Shown piece after piece: positions 31,268 through 38,473 of a stretch of 39,084 bases of DNA (position 1 is its first letter; each line of letters begins with the position of its first letter). The notes under the pieces were generated by a model. It was given only the letters and a program-made list of their open reading frames with translations, was not told where the DNA came from and searched no databases. A program made the translations under genes and the position numbers. The stretch spans positions 1-39,084 of the forward strand of contig JACOZG010000001.1 of NCBI GenBank assembly GCA_016181465.1. Reading direction: 5' to 3'. The stretch is from Candidatus Vogelbacteria bacterium. Its GTDB lineage: Bacteria; Patescibacteriota; Minisyncoccia; Phycocordibacterales; JACOZG01.

Positions 31268-31903
31268 TTATTTTATCGGTTGCCAATAATTGTTTTTAAG
31301 GATTGAAATTATTTTTCCTTTCAACTCCATCTCGTGGGTAAAAGGGATAAGTTGATATTTTGGATTTTCCGGCTTGAGATACACGTACGGCGGTTTGTCA
31401 TCGGACATAAATCGCTTGATCGTGCCTTCGTCGCCAATTTGAGCATAGACAATTTCGCCGGACACAAATTCCTTTTTAGTTTGAACCAACACCGCATCGC
31501 CATCATCAATGCCCGCATTGATCATTGAGTCGCCTGAAACTTTTAGCATAAACACTTCTTCGATTAATCTGGAAACTTCTTGAGAAACGGGTCGCCACTC
31601 GCCGGAAATTTCGATGGCTTCGGCGGGCATACCCGCCGTCGTTACGCCGAGGATTAGAACGAGCGGCGGCAAGTTAAGCAATTTGTAGCCGAGGGGCAAG
31701 ATTGCCAGAGTTCTTGCCCCCGTCTCTTTTTTAACGATTTTTAACTGCCTTAATTTTTCAAGCAGGTCCGCGACTGACTGATTGGAAGAGACACCGAGAT
31801 TCTCTCGCATTTCTGCAAAAGTTGGCGGATAGCCAGATGATTTGATAAAATCATAAATTACCCCAAGAAGTTGTTTTTGCCTTGCCGTTATTAACTTTTC
31901 CAT
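31268..31903 (-). CDS. lexA: LexA-like self-cleaving repressor
   Basis: 211 residues. N-terminal winged helix (ARQKQLLGVIYDFIKSSGYP, FAEMRENLGVSSNQSV) and an S24 latent protease: cleavage site A90-G91 in GVTTAGMP, Ser S126 in KVSGDSMINAG, Lys K163 in EGTIKRF. Known LexA proteins cut themselves on RecA filaments and release SOS genes. The gene is followed after 1 nt by the nuclease-methylase, and its promoter contains an ACCCGA-N8-TCGGGT inverted repeat, so it most likely represses itself and the whole defence operon. It could also be the cell's general LexA; no other copy is in the window. Confidence 0.9.
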   Translation of the reverse strand: MEKLITARQKQLLGVIYDFIKSSGYPPTFAEMRENLGVSSNQSVADLLEKLRQLKIVKKETGARTLAILPLGYKLLNLPPLVLILGVTTAGMPAEAIEISGEWRPVSQEVSRLIEEVFMLKVSGDSMINAGIDDGDAVLVQTKKEFVSGEIVYAQIGDEGTIKRFMSDDKPPYVYLKPENPKYQLIPFTHEMELKGKIISILKNNYWQPIK

Positions 31904-31909
31904 ACTTCA

Positions 31910-31937
31910 ATCATACCCGACTATTTATTCGGGTCAA
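31910..31937 (-). promoter_or_regulatory. promoter with embedded operator for lexA and the R-M operon
   Basis: Minus strand: TTGACC (31937-31932), 16-nt spacer, TATGAT (31915-31910), then 6 nt to ATG 31903, so the mRNA is leaderless. Between and over the boxes lies a perfect inverted repeat ACCCGA-N8-TCGGGT (31915-31934), a typical repressor site geometry. A second, 12-nt palindrome TTTAGGCCTAAA is at 31943-31954. Confidence 0.7.
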
Positions 31938-31972
31938 TAATCTTTAGGCCTAAATTGTGGATAAGTGACGAA

Positions 31973-32953
31973 TTACCTCAAACTTACCCCCACCGCCCGG
32001 CGCACCGTCTCCATCTTCGCGCTCGCTCGCGCTCGCGCCTTTTCACTGCCGTGGCGCAAGATTTCCACCACGCGGCCGGGGTCGGTGGCGATCCCCCGCC
32101 GCTTCTCCCGCAAGGGCGCGAGATACTCGTTCATATTATTGAATAAGATCTCTTTTGATTCACGATAGCCGATTTCGCCGTTCACATAGCGGCGCTTCAA
32201 GTCCGACAAATCTTTGGCGCTGAAAAATCGGTGCAAAGCAAAAACATTGCACTCCTCGGGATTTTTCGGCTCTTTCTCCCCTTTTGAATCAGTGACAATG
32301 CTCATCACCAATTGCTTCAATTCTCGTTCATCGGCAAAAAGCGGAATGGTGTTGCGATAACTTTTAGACATTTTTTGACCGTCAAGACCGATGACGGTTT
32401 TCACTTGATCGAAAACCAATGCTTCCGGCAATTTGAAAATCTCGCCGAAAGCGCGATTGAATTTTTCGGCCGTGTCGCGCGCGATCTCCACATGCTGTTT
32501 TTGATCAAGGCCGACGGGCACAACATCGGCATCGTAAAGCAAGATGTCCGCGGCCATGAGCAGAGGATAAGTAAAGACGCCGACATTGACCTCTTTGTTT
32601 TTCGCCAGCGCGTCTTTGTAGGCATGGGCCCGAGCTAAATACGGCATGGTCGTCAAACAATTGAAAATCCAGGCGAGTTCCGTATGCTCGGGCACGGCTG
32701 ATTGCTGAAAGATCACGACTTTTTCCGGATCAAGTCCGATCGCCAGATAATCAATCGCCACATCTAAAATATCTTGCCGTAAGACCGTAGCGTCCGCGGT
32801 GCTCGTCAGCGCGTGGTAGTCGGCAATCATAATAAACGATTCGTATTCGTCCTGGAGATCGACAAATTGTTTCAACGCGCCGAAATAATTGCCAATATGC
32901 GGTCGGCCAGTGGGCTTAACGCCGGAGAGAAGAATTTTTTGCGGATTGGACAT
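31973..32953 (-). CDS. trpS: tryptophanyl-tRNA synthetase
   Basis: ATG 32953, 326 residues, normal length. Class I motifs: SGVKPTGRPHIGNYFGAL and KMSKS in GLDGQKMSKSYRN. DYHALTS and VGLDQKQHVEIARDTAEKFN match the Trp pocket of bacterial TrpRS. Charges tRNA-Trp. It stands alone: the lexA promoter lies downstream of its end and the PEP-CTERM leader diverges upstream. No T-box or trp leader is seen in the 36 nt before the divergent promoter. Confidence 0.97.
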   Translation of the reverse strand: MSNPQKILLSGVKPTGRPHIGNYFGALKQFVDLQDEYESFIMIADYHALTSTADATVLRQDILDVAIDYLAIGLDPEKVVIFQQSAVPEHTELAWIFNCLTTMPYLARAHAYKDALAKNKEVNVGVFTYPLLMAADILLYDADVVPVGLDQKQHVEIARDTAEKFNRAFGEIFKLPEALVFDQVKTVIGLDGQKMSKSYRNTIPLFADERELKQLVMSIVTDSKGEKEPKNPEECNVFALHRFFSAKDLSDLKRRYVNGEIGYRESKEILFNNMNEYLAPLREKRRGIATDPGRVVEILRHGSEKARARASAKMETVRRAVGVSLR

Positions 32954-32989
32954 CAACCAATCATAACAATTTAATTAGTAAATCAAAAT

Positions 32990-33018
32990 TTGACAGATTA
33001 TTGAGTTTCTGCTAGCAT
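32990..33018 (+). promoter_or_regulatory. promoter of the PEP-CTERM gene
   Basis: TTGACA (32990-32995), 17-nt spacer, TAGCAT (33013-33018). The transcript would begin near 33025 and meet two hairpins before the start codon. Confidence 0.6.
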
Positions 33019-33029
33019 TACATATAGTT

Positions 33030-33078
33030 GCTTAACCATTGTGGTTAAGCCCTGCCTGGCGGCAGGCAGGCGTTTTTT
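33030..33078 (+). terminator. leader hairpin plus terminator-like hairpin before the PEP-CTERM gene
   Basis: Hairpin 1: GCTTAACCA (33030-33038) with TGGTTAAGC (33042-33050). Hairpin 2: CCTGCCTG (33051-33058) with CAGGCAGG (33063-33070), then CG and six T (33073-33078). It lies inside the 5' leader, between promoter and SD, and no plus-strand gene ends here. It should reduce transcription unless something prevents folding. Confidence 0.65.
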
Positions 33079-33081
33079 GGC

Positions 33082-33098
33082 CCTTTGTCAAAGGAGAC
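33082..33098 (+). promoter_or_regulatory. Shine-Dalgarno inside a mini-hairpin (PEP-CTERM gene)
   Basis: CCTTT (33082-33086), GTC, AAAGG (33090-33094), then AGAC. The AAAGGAGA ribosome site is half buried in the stem, 7 nt before ATG 33105. The lipoprotein gene at 34023 has the same arrangement (34001-34016). Confidence 0.55.
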
Positions 33099-33104
33099 AA
33101 AGCA

Positions 33105-33840
33105 ATGAAGTGGAAGAAAACATTGGGAGTGGCGGTTGTGGTGGCGATGGTCGGGTGGTGGGGATCGGCCAAGGCCGGTCCGGTGGTGGATCAACATTAG
33201 CGAGTCGAGCAGTTTCACCAACAGCTCTCCAACGCAAGGGCAAGCCCAAGGGAGCTTCGGCGGTCAGTTCGTGGCCACCGACTTGCAGTCTTCGTTGTCG
33301 ATTTGGTTGAATCCAGATCCGCAACCCGGAAACCTCGGGCAGTTCAGCTTCTCAAGCTCGGCCAACGGATTTATCCCAGAACCGGGTCAGAACTTGGACG
33401 CGTTCCTCAACAACCAACTCAATACGAACAGCTCGCTTCGGATTAACCAGGTGACAACAGAACCAAGCCCGGACGGCGATTACATCAATTACATTTTCAA
33501 TCCGGAGCTCTCCCTGTACGGCAACGGCAGTTCGAAGTTGTACCAATTCCCGGACACACCGCCGCTTTGGAGCAACTTCTACAGTAACGTTTACGTTGAA
33601 GGCGGAATGGTGACTAACATCTCGACTGACATCGAGCGCAACATCTGGTCCGGGGACGGCGCGCCACCGCCGTGGTTGAGCGATCTGCGCCTCAACTTCT
33701 ACGCGAGCGGCGTGATTACGGCGGGAAACTTTACCATCGTCCCCGAGCCGGCATCACTAGCGCTCTTGAGCGCTGGTGGAGTCGCGATGATCTACCGCAA
33801 ACGTCGTCTCTCGCGCCTCCGACTCAACCCGATCGGCTAA
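33105..33840 (+). pseudogene. PEP-CTERM-sorted secreted protein, frameshifted after the signal peptide
   Basis: ATG 33105 begins a signal peptide (KKTLGVAVVVAMVGWWGSAKA) whose frame ends at TAG 33198-33200. The rest of the protein is in the +1 frame up to TAA 33838-33840: a Ser/Asn/Gly-rich beta-type domain of about 200 residues, then the sorting signal VPEPASLALLSAGGVAMIYR and a basic end KRRLSR. Removing one G in the CCGGTGGTGG run at 33182-33191 restores a continuous secreted protein (GPVWINIS). PEP-CTERM proteins are processed by exosortase and are usual in planctomycetes, verrucomicrobia and proteobacteria, not in CPR, so transfer is likely. The frameshift may be real or a sequencing error. 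Confidence 0.8.
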
Positions 33841-33877
33841 TCGGCCAATTGGTCTGATTCGCCGCCGCGGAACTCTC

Positions 33878-33929
33878 CCGCCGTCAATTGTGCAACACTC
33901 GGTGTTGAACACAGTTGACGGCGGTTTTT
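33878..33929 (+). terminator. terminator of the PEP-CTERM gene
   Basis: CCGCCGTCAA (33878-33887) pairs perfectly with TTGACGGCGG (33915-33924), with an inner CAACAC/GTGTTG stem, followed by five T. Confidence 0.8.
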
Positions 33930-33946
33930 GTTTCTATGAGGTAGTA

Positions 33947-33975
33947 TTGCGGAAAAAGTTCTTGTCTCTTATCCT
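33947..33975 (+). promoter_or_regulatory. possible promoter of the Cys-rich lipoprotein gene
   Basis: TTGCGG (33947-33952), 17-nt spacer, TATCCT (33970-33975). Both boxes are imperfect. It is the best candidate between the terminator at 33929 and ATG 34023. Confidence 0.35.
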
Positions 33976-34022
33976 TCTTTTAGAGTTGATTAACCCTGGT
34001 CCTTTTGTAAAGGAGACTTCCA

Positions 34023-34325
34023 ATGACGATGAGACGGGTGTTGGTGATCTTATCCAGTTTGGCGATCGCCGGTTGCGGTTCGGGAATCGGACAGCCGACG
34101 GCGGCGGATGAGTGGAGCCGTATTGTCACCGATTGCCGCGAGGTCGGCACCGAAGCCGACCTCTGGCGATTGAGAAATACGGTGCGAGAAACACGGAGTT
34201 ATGGCTACTCGCGAGATGAGGTGGCAGGCGTGGCCTATAATGGCTGCAACCAGGGTTGCTGGGACTACCGCTGCATCGCCACCTGTTCTGATTGTGTTCG
34301 GGCGATTGTTGATCTGGAATATTGA
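34023..34325 (+). CDS. small Cys-rich lipoprotein
   Basis: ATG 34023, 6 nt after AAAGGAGA. 100 residues: a lipoprotein signal with lipobox (VLVILSSLAIAGCGSG), so a lipid-anchored outer-face protein. The mature part is polar and helical, then a Cys-rich C-terminal region NGCNQGCWDYRCIATCSDC with five Cys, probably disulfide-linked or metal-binding. It has its own leader and terminator and is not joined to neighbours. The leader repeats that of the PEP-CTERM gene, so both probably came together. Function unknown. Confidence 0.7.
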   Translation: MTMRRVLVILSSLAIAGCGSGIGQPTAADEWSRIVTDCREVGTEADLWRLRNTVRETRSYGYSRDEVAGVAYNGCNQGCWDYRCIATCSDCVRAIVDLEY

Positions 34326-34343
34326 GAGTCAAAAGTGAGAAAA

Positions 34344-34383
34344 CGCCCCGCCCCTCGAGTTGCCTCGGGGCGGGGCGTTTTTT
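34344..34383 (+). terminator. terminator of the lipoprotein gene
   Basis: CGCCCCGCCCC (34344-34354) pairs perfectly with GGGGCGGGGCG (34367-34377), then six T. Four A on the left could also give weak termination for the convergent CsgG-like gene. Confidence 0.85.
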
Positions 34384-34399
34384 AACACTCCCGACACTA

Positions 34400-34795
34400 T
34401 TACCGGCGTCCGGCCAGAAGGGTTTGCCGGGTGAGCGCCGCGTGGATCCGGGTGATTGTTTGGTTGAGAGCCATCCGCTGGGCCTGACCAATGGCGCTTG
34501 AAGCGTAATCGGCCTTGGTCTTGGTTTTACCCCAAGTGGTTCGCACGGTGGTGGTGCCGATGGCCGTAAAACTGCCCTCGGCGGTAAAAGAATCCAGCAG
34601 GCGTCCGGTCGTCGGTTCAACGATCTGCACCTCCAACCCGACCATCCCCAAATGTTTGGTTTCGCTCGCCGAGCGAGTGCCGTGCGCGTAAGCGGCGTAA
34701 TCAATGACGATTACATTGCCCACTCTCTGCAACGCGGAAACAAGTTGCGCCGCCACGCCCGGACCAATCTGTTCGCCCGGGTTCAATATCGGCAC
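34400..34795 (-). CDS. CsgG-like protein, N-terminally truncated
   Basis: 131 residues from GTG 34795. It resembles the second half of the CsgG periplasmic domain: VAAQLVSALQRVGNVIVIDY, then HLGMVGLEVQIVEPTTGRLL, a threonine-rich strand (GTTTVRTTWGKTKTK) and a final helix SAIGQAQRMALNQTITRIHA. Signal peptide, lipobox and first strands are missing. The open frame continues upstream through a Pro-rich stretch (PIAPVSPPVVP) until it meets the end of HicA. A CsgG relative cut by the HicAB module is the likely history. If it is made it would not be exported, so it may be inactive. Confidence 0.55.
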   Translation of the reverse strand: MPILNPGEQIGPGVAAQLVSALQRVGNVIVIDYAAYAHGTRSASETKHLGMVGLEVQIVEPTTGRLLDSFTAEGSFTAIGTTTVRTTWGKTKTKADYASSAIGQAQRMALNQTITRIHAALTRQTLLAGRR

Positions 34796-34846
34796 GACGG
34801 GCGGCGAGACAGGCGCGATCGGCTGAATCGCGCCCGCGTTTTCGAT

Positions 34847-35070
34847 TACTTTTTCAAAAATTCTTCTGTCGACACGCCAACCTGGTCAATAATTGAATCG
34901 AGCGTTCCAACTTTGATTTCCTTATGATGGGGCACCACACAAGTCCTTTTGAGATTTTCGCTCCACCAGATTTCGTGTGTCCCCTTGGTATGTCGTCGAA
35001 AGGCAAAACCGAACTTTCTTAATTTCTTAATACTGGCTCTTTCGACAACAGGGGGATAGTTAAGTCCTCC
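34847..35070 (-). CDS. hicA: HicA-like mRNA interferase, start codon unclear
   Basis: The open frame to TAA 34847-34849 encodes about 70 residues with the HicA pattern: PPVVERASIKKLRKFGFAF, catalytic His in TKGTHEIWW, VVPHHKEIKVGTLDSIIDQV, and the end GVSTEEFLKK. The frame opens after TGA 35071-35073 and holds no ATG, GTG or TTG before the conserved part, although GAGGAGG stands just upstream. Either a rare start is used or the gene has lost its start. It overlaps hicB by about 50 nt. Confidence 0.6.
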
Positions 35071-35234
35071 TCAAGATAGATTTCGATGAGAGTGTTGGCG
35101 ACAGCATAAAGCTCTTGGAGCGCTTCCCCAACAGTATCGCCTTGAGCATAACAGTCCTTCCACGTCGGGCAGAGCGCTAAATAACCGCCGTCTCCTTCCT
35201 TCTGAACTTTGATTGTCAATTCATATATCTTCAT
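35019..35234 (-). CDS. hicB: HicB-like antitoxin
   Basis: ATG 35234, 71 residues: MKIYELTIKVQKEGDGGYLA, LCPTWKDCYAQGDTVGEAL, EELYA-type helix ending with EEDLTIPLL. This is the partly degraded RNase H-like fold of HicB without a C-terminal DNA-binding domain. It neutralises HicA by covering its catalytic His. The longer frame to 35369 overlaps the histidine kinase gene and is not used. Confidence 0.8.
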   Translation of the reverse strand: MKIYELTIKVQKEGDGGYLALCPTWKDCYAQGDTVGEALQELYAVANTLIEIYLEEDLTIPLLSKEPVLRN

Positions 35235-35274
35235 ACTGAAAATAATAACAAACCCGCCCTTATCTTGCAACTTG

Positions 35275-36915
35275 TTACACCTCCACAATAAACCTCGACC
35301 CCTTCCCCGCCCCTTCGCTCTCGGCCCAAATTTTGCCGTTGTGCGCTTCCACAATTTGCTTGGCCACATAGAGCCCGAGGCCGGTGCCCTGGATATTGAT
35401 TTTGCCGGCGCCGTCGGCGCGGATAAATTTTTGAAAAAGTTTTGGCATCACGCCAGCCGGAATGCCAACACCCGAGTCAACCACGGTTAAACGAACCTTT
35501 CCATCTTTACGTTCCAGCGCCACATTGATCCAGCCTGCGAGCGTGTATTTAACCGCGTTGTCAATCAAATTGCCAACAACTTGCGCCAATTTCCCCGGGT
35601 CGCCGGTAAATTTGTAATCCGTGTCCGGCGCCGGCCCGAAACTAAATTGCAAACCGCGCTTCTCAATGCTCGGCCGCAGTTCAGTCACCACTTTATTAAC
35701 CATCTCTCGAAAATCAAATTCCTGTTTTTCATACTTCATCGTGCCGAGTTCAATCCGGCTAATGTCGAGGAAATCTTCAATCACCTGAACCAACTTCTGA
35801 CTGGATTGAAAGATAATATCAATCGCCTCACGGGCTTTCTCCTCAACCGGGCCGAACGAATTTTCCAGAATCATTGAAGTATAACCCTTGATGGCGGTGA
35901 GTGGCGCGCGCAGTTGATGCGTCGCCATGGACACAAACTCGGTTTTCATCTTATCCAACTCCTGCAATTTCTCGTTAGCCACCCACAATTTGTCGTTAGC
36001 GTGCCCTAACTCGCGCATCAGTCCCTCAATCTTCTCCCGTTGATTGACCTCCTTTTTGACCGAGCGGATGAGAAAGATGCCGGCGACCACCACTAACGCT
36101 AGAGTCAAACCGTTAACTAACCAATCAGTGAGCGTCTTGGACAGTAAAGTCGGAATCAGAATCACGAGCCACAAGGCAAAAACCAAAAGTTGGGTGGCAA
36201 TAACTTTGATGTTAAAAAGATGATGGCGAGTAATGGCGTAGGCGGTAATTCCAAGAAACAGAAGTACATAAAGTGGGGTAAGTGGTACAAAAAAGGTTGA
36301 TCCTAAAATTATTATTGGCAACAAAACAGTAAACACAATTAATAGAAACAACGCGGATAGCGCAAAAAAGACTAGTTTGATTTGGTTCTTTTGATTTGGT
36401 TCATTGAAACGATATGTTTTTCGTAATAATTCAACAACTGCCGAAACACTAAAAAAAGTTGACAATATGGTAAATGGGATAATACCCCAACCTGTTTCGA
36501 TTCCGGCCAATCCTTTTTCTACATCTACATCCTTGAAAGAAAAAGGTGATAAATTAATTAAAATTACAACGAATGTTACTAGATACAGTGTGTTTAAGAT
36601 TTTCCTAGAAATAAACGGGCGATTTTCCGGTATGACTTTTGCTAAAAGCAAGAAACCTAAACTCATTAAGATGGCAAAACTTATACTGGAACGAGCAAGT
36701 ATCAAAAATAGATTTTTATTTTCCAAAACTGTTGGCAAGAAAGCAGTGTAATTAGCACCTAACCAAAGTATTATGCTTAACCCCAAAAAAGAAAAAGCTC
36801 TGTTGCTATGAGATTTTCTATTTGAAAAAAAAACCCCTATAACCAGGATTAAACTTAATAATTGACTTATTAAGAAAATAAGAGAAAGAAGGGGGGTAAA
36901 AATTACCTCTATCAT
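35275..36915 (-). CDS. membrane histidine kinase with 7TM-type sensor
   Basis: 546 residues. About eight hydrophobic helices in 1-290, including a 7TM-HK-like N-domain (FLGLSIILWLGANYTAFLP, VFFSNRKSHSNRAF), a short coiled linker, then HisKA with the phospho-acceptor His in VSMATHQLRAPLTAIKGY and HATPase_c with N box GNLIDNAVKYT, G1 VVDSGVGIP and G2 IQGTGLGLYVAKQIVE. No response regulator is next to it. It starts 6 nt after the ammonia-lyase gene, so it is in the AT-rich operon. GC content rises sharply at about 36200-36300: the sensor part is AT-rich and the kinase part has the GC of the core genome. Confidence 0.92.
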   Translation of the reverse strand: MIEVIFTPLLSLIFLISQLLSLILVIGVFFSNRKSHSNRAFSFLGLSIILWLGANYTAFLPTVLENKNLFLILARSSISFAILMSLGFLLLAKVIPENRPFISRKILNTLYLVTFVVILINLSPFSFKDVDVEKGLAGIETGWGIIPFTILSTFFSVSAVVELLRKTYRFNEPNQKNQIKLVFFALSALFLLIVFTVLLPIIILGSTFFVPLTPLYVLLFLGITAYAITRHHLFNIKVIATQLLVFALWLVILIPTLLSKTLTDWLVNGLTLALVVVAGIFLIRSVKKEVNQREKIEGLMRELGHANDKLWVANEKLQELDKMKTEFVSMATHQLRAPLTAIKGYTSMILENSFGPVEEKAREAIDIIFQSSQKLVQVIEDFLDISRIELGTMKYEKQEFDFREMVNKVVTELRPSIEKRGLQFSFGPAPDTDYKFTGDPGKLAQVVGNLIDNAVKYTLAGWINVALERKDGKVRLTVVDSGVGIPAGVMPKLFQKFIRADGAGKINIQGTGLGLYVAKQIVEAHNGKIWAESEGAGKGSRFIVEV

Positions 36916-36921
36916 CGACTT

Positions 36922-38466
36922 TTAAAATTTAAATTCTTCTTTTCGTATTAATTCAATCACGCTTTCTATATCTACACGCATATTTCTATCTTTTTCCAAA
37001 AATGCCACTTGTTTTCTAATAAGCGCATGCACTTTTTGAGAAACTTTGCTCGTCTTTCCAATCCCCCGAATTTCCAATGCCTGTGTAGCCGACAAAAAAA
37101 CAATGGCAGTGAGCCGTTCTAAATTTTTTACAGCCTCGTAAAAATCAATAGCCGCGTGTGTTCCCAAACTATTAACATCTTGATTATCTCCTTCAGTTGG
37201 TATCATAAAATTTTGTTGTGAGTGCGCTAATTTTCTATTTTGAACCGCGAGTGCGGCTGAGAGTATTTGTATAGACTTGAAACCGTGATGGGTATTTTCT
37301 TCTATCACTAAATTATCCGGCAGGCCGCCACTTTTTCGAGAATTGTACAAATTAGCTAATATTGCATGAATCCAAGACGATGCTTGTGCTATATCAATTT
37401 TCATTATGTCCGCCGCTTCTGTAATGTAATAGCCCATAAAATTTGCAGTGTGGTAAATAGTGGATTGTTCATCAAATATAGGATTATCATTTGCTGAATT
37501 CATTTCATCCTCTATCCACTTAGTGGCTGTCTGCAAATTTTCATAAAAGGGACCGAAACCGTGAGCTAATGCTCGTAATGAATAATAATCCTGAAGACCT
37601 ATCCCTTTATTTAGAGCTTTTTTATTATTGGTTCTAATTAAACTACTGCCTGCCCATTGATCTCTAACGAAACCAGCCACCTTTTTTTGTCCATCGTGAT
37701 GTTTCTGAAGGTGGACGAATGGTTTATACCCATCATCGTAAATACGCAGAGATTCTAGGGTCATAGCAATACCGCGGAGGAGTTGAGGGAAAATTATTTT
37801 TAAATCATGCATTGCTAAAGAAGAAATCGCCGTCATAAAAGAAGTGCCATTCATCAAGGCCAATCCATCTCTTGACTCGATACTCATTAACTTAATACTG
37901 AATTTTTTAAAAATATCATGTGTCTTTTTCTTTTCATTACCCAATAGCGCGTATTCACTAAAACCAAATAAAACAGAGGCAATGGCTGATAATGGTATTA
38001 AATCGCCACTGGCGCCTATTGAACCATAACGATAAATAATGGGGTGAATATGGTAGTTGAGAAATTTTACAAGCATATCTATAATTTCTGGCCTCACGCC
38101 GGAACAACCACGAGCTAGACTGTTAGCCCTCAAAAGCATGGTTGCTCGTATTACATCTATTGATACAATATCACCCAAACCACATTCAAAAGATTTAATG
38201 AGGTTTTCTTGTCTTTCTCTGATAGATTGTCGATATATCTTATCTTCGGCCCCTAGTTTGTTATCAAAGATATGTCCCTGGCTACCAAACTGTGTAGATA
38301 AACCATAAATAGGTATCCTTTTCACTTGCAATTGTTCTAGAATTTTATAAGATCTTTCTGCTAATTTCTTATCCTTAAACAGAACACTGGCCATATTACG
38401 GGCTACCTCATGACACTCATCGAGTTTTAGATATTTTTTACCATCTATGATTATTGACTTCTTCAT
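36922..38466 (-). CDS. aromatic amino acid ammonia-lyase (MIO family, HutH-like)
   Basis: 514 residues. MIO cofactor triad A152-S153-G154 in GSIGASGDLIPLS; catalytic Tyr in IPIYGLSTQFG (Y54, usually YGxxTGFG); LMNGTSFMTA; Arg in LQDYYSLRA; EMNSANDNP. At the substrate-selecting pair, His lyases have Ser-His and Tyr lyases His-Leu; here ENLIKSFECG gives Ser-Phe (S92, F93), so the substrate is probably not histidine. Products could be cinnamate-type acids, or it may be an aminomutase. No hutU/hutI. It sits 7 nt after a PaaK/CapK-like ligase gene that could activate such an acid. The gene is much more AT-rich than the core genes, a sign of transfer. Confidence 0.88.
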   Translation of the reverse strand: MKKSIIIDGKKYLKLDECHEVARNMASVLFKDKKLAERSYKILEQLQVKRIPIYGLSTQFGSQGHIFDNKLGAEDKIYRQSIRERQENLIKSFECGLGDIVSIDVIRATMLLRANSLARGCSGVRPEIIDMLVKFLNYHIHPIIYRYGSIGASGDLIPLSAIASVLFGFSEYALLGNEKKKTHDIFKKFSIKLMSIESRDGLALMNGTSFMTAISSLAMHDLKIIFPQLLRGIAMTLESLRIYDDGYKPFVHLQKHHDGQKKVAGFVRDQWAGSSLIRTNNKKALNKGIGLQDYYSLRALAHGFGPFYENLQTATKWIEDEMNSANDNPIFDEQSTIYHTANFMGYYITEAADIMKIDIAQASSWIHAILANLYNSRKSGGLPDNLVIEENTHHGFKSIQILSAALAVQNRKLAHSQQNFMIPTEGDNQDVNSLGTHAAIDFYEAVKNLERLTAIVFLSATQALEIRGIGKTSKVSQKVHALIRKQVAFLEKDRNMRVDIESVIELIRKEEFKF

Positions 38467-38473
38467 ATTTTAT

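Noticed and set aside
33105-34325. Contamination as the only explanation for the PEP-CTERM and lipoprotein genes
   Set aside because: Possible, but the patch is flanked closely by trpS and by HicAB/kinase genes with no sign of a break, and the same unit style occurs at 9.8 and 24.3 kb. It needs read data, so transfer is kept as the main reading.
36404-36751. A 115-codon plus-strand frame
   Set aside because: Antisense to the membrane part of the histidine kinase; explained by its hydrophobic codons.
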